A stretch of 51,091 nucleotides of DNA. It comes from Fuerstiella sp. Lineage in GTDB: Bacteria; Planctomycetota; Planctomycetia; Planctomycetales; Planctomycetaceae. The stretch lies in assembly GCA_014238335.1 (NCBI GenBank), contig JABABI010000050.1, positions 1 to 51,091 of the forward strand, read 5' to 3'. Under the pieces are notes generated by a model. It did no database searches, was not told where the DNA came from, and was given only the letters and a program-made list of their open reading frames with translations. Shown piece after piece: positions 50,350 to 51,091 of this stretch (position 1 is its first letter; each line of letters starts with the position of its first letter). The position numbers and the translations under genes were made by a program.

Positions 50350-51091
50350 ATGACATCGTCTTCTTCTGACCGCAATCTACTGTTCGGGATTCTCGCCCTG
50401 CAGATGGACTTCATCACGCGGGACGGCCTGATTGATGCCATGCAGGCCTGGACACTGGCAAAGACGCAGTCGCTGGGCGAAGTTCTGGTCGACCGAGAAC
50501 TCATGCCACAGTCGCAGCGGGATGTGCTGGAACAACTGGTCGATGCCCATATCGCGCAGCACGGAGGCGATGCTCAGCAGAGTCTGAAAGGGCTGAGTTC
50601 CGTCGGAAGCACACCGGATGCGCTGCAGAGTCTTGCTGATCCGGACGTGCAGGCCAGCCTGCTGCATGTCCCCAGCGCTGCGGACGGGGAAGCCGGCATG
50701 CTGTCCCAGGGTTCCGCGGCTGCAGATCCTGACGCAGACGGCCGGACCCTGACAATGCCACCGCATCCCGATCAGTCGGAACTGCGTTTCCAGATTCTGC
50801 GTCCGCATGCCGAAGGCGGACTGGGCCGGGTGTCCATCGCTGTGGACCGGGAATTCAACCGGGAAGTGGCGTTCAAGGAGATCAAATCCCAGCACCGGTC
50901 CAGTCAGGACGCACAGCAGCGGTTTCTGCTGGAAGCGCAGGTCACCGGCGGCCTGGAACATCCGGGGATCGTGCCGATCTATGAGATCGGTGAACACGAA
51001 GGTCAGCACTTCTTTTCGATGGGTTTCATTGATGGCGCGGGTCTGGATGTCCAGGTGAAGGACGGTCCCATGCCCCCGCGTGAGGCCGCTG
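50350..51091 (+). CDS. Ser/Thr protein kinase, 3'-truncated by window edge
   Basis: An ATG at 50350 opens a frame that runs to the window end (247 codons, no stop). The first ~130 residues are helical and acidic (LLFGILALQMDFITRDGLID, GEVLVDRELMPQSQRDVLEQL), a module often found before kinase domains in planctomycetes. The kinase starts near residue 145: LRPHAEGGLGRVSIAVDREF, with AEGGLG in place of GxGxxG. The lysine VAFKEIK, EAQVTGGLEHPGIVPIYEIG and the hinge follow. Catalytic loop and C-terminal domains lie beyond the window. Confidence 0.92.
   Translation, partial: MTSSSSDRNLLFGILALQMDFITRDGLIDAMQAWTLAKTQSLGEVLVDRELMPQSQRDVLEQLVDAHIAQHGGDAQQSLKGLSSVGSTPDALQSLADPDVQASLLHVPSAADGEAGMLSQGSAAADPDADGRTLTMPPHPDQSELRFQILRPHAEGGLGRVSIAVDREFNREVAFKEIKSQHRSSQDAQQRFLLEAQVTGGLEHPGIVPIYEIGEHEGQHFFSMGFIDGAGLDVQVKDGPMPPREAA

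Noticed and set aside
1..51091. CRISPR arrays, intact insertion sequences and phage attachment sites
   Set aside because: No regularly spaced direct repeats, transposase motifs or matching terminal repeats with target duplications were found by eye.

Overview
The window looks like a chromosomal segment of a member of the Planctomycetota (order Planctomycetales). The grounds are two tandem DUF1559 prepilin-like proteins (GFTLIELL N-terminus and a C-terminal H-x9-DG), several planctomycete-style Ser/Thr kinases, sparse operons separated by long spacers, a Tat-exported sugar-phosphate isomerase/epimerase, and a DUF2760/Hsp70/Hsp70 operon. No rRNA, tRNA, CRISPR array, intact insertion sequence or prophage was seen.

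Layout. 1-4.7 kb: the end of a type IV pilus/type II secretion-like operon (GspF/PilC, a small membrane-anchored coiled-coil protein, PilM-, PilN-, PilO- and PilP-like proteins), followed by a 59-aa charged protein. 5.2-8.1 kb: acpP-fabF, then malonate carrier genes madL-madM. 8.1-10.4 kb: two DUF1559 genes on the minus strand, with a clear terminator. 10.5-13.6 kb: iron acquisition (hemP, feoA, feoB) behind a near-consensus promoter whose 17-bp spacer holds a Fur-like palindrome. 13.7-18.4 kb: hisS, an FdhF/YdeP-type molybdopterin oxidoreductase overlapping mobB, and a convergent 7Fe ferredoxin with its own terminator. 19-25.7 kb: an ECF-like sigma factor, a Tat-exported SMP-30 lactonase, csrA, an ImmA-like protease, an XRE regulator, a cytochrome c'-like protein, purM and an ExeA-like ATPase. 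25.7-28.3 kb: a small protein and two CNNM/CorC-type membrane proteins. 28.8-37.7 kb: a BON-domain envelope protein, a lipoprotein, a TIM-barrel isomerase, an alpha/beta hydrolase, a LolD/LolC-like ABC transporter and an O-methyltransferase. 37.8-41.1 kb: a Ser/Thr kinase, an FHA protein and a SixA-like phosphatase. 41.4-46.6 kb: DUF2760-Hsp70-Hsp70(DUF3731-like). 46.6-50.3 kb: a decayed region with a truncated globin, other gene stumps, small membrane proteins and a zinc-ribbon protein. 50.35 kb to the end: the 5' part of another Ser/Thr kinase.

The most interesting material is regulatory. A similar 23-bp imperfect palindrome lies upstream of both the XRE regulator and csrA, which suggests that the XRE/ImmA pair controls csrA transcription. 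The csrA ribosome binding site itself resembles a CsrA target. The BON-protein ribosome binding site is displayed in a hairpin loop, as expected of a CsrA-repressed mRNA. Together these outline a possible XRE/ImmA -> CsrA -> envelope-protein circuit. This is inference from sequence only. Start codons were chosen by domain start, Shine-Dalgarno-like sequence and spacing; planctomycete ribosome binding sites are often weak, so several starts are uncertain.
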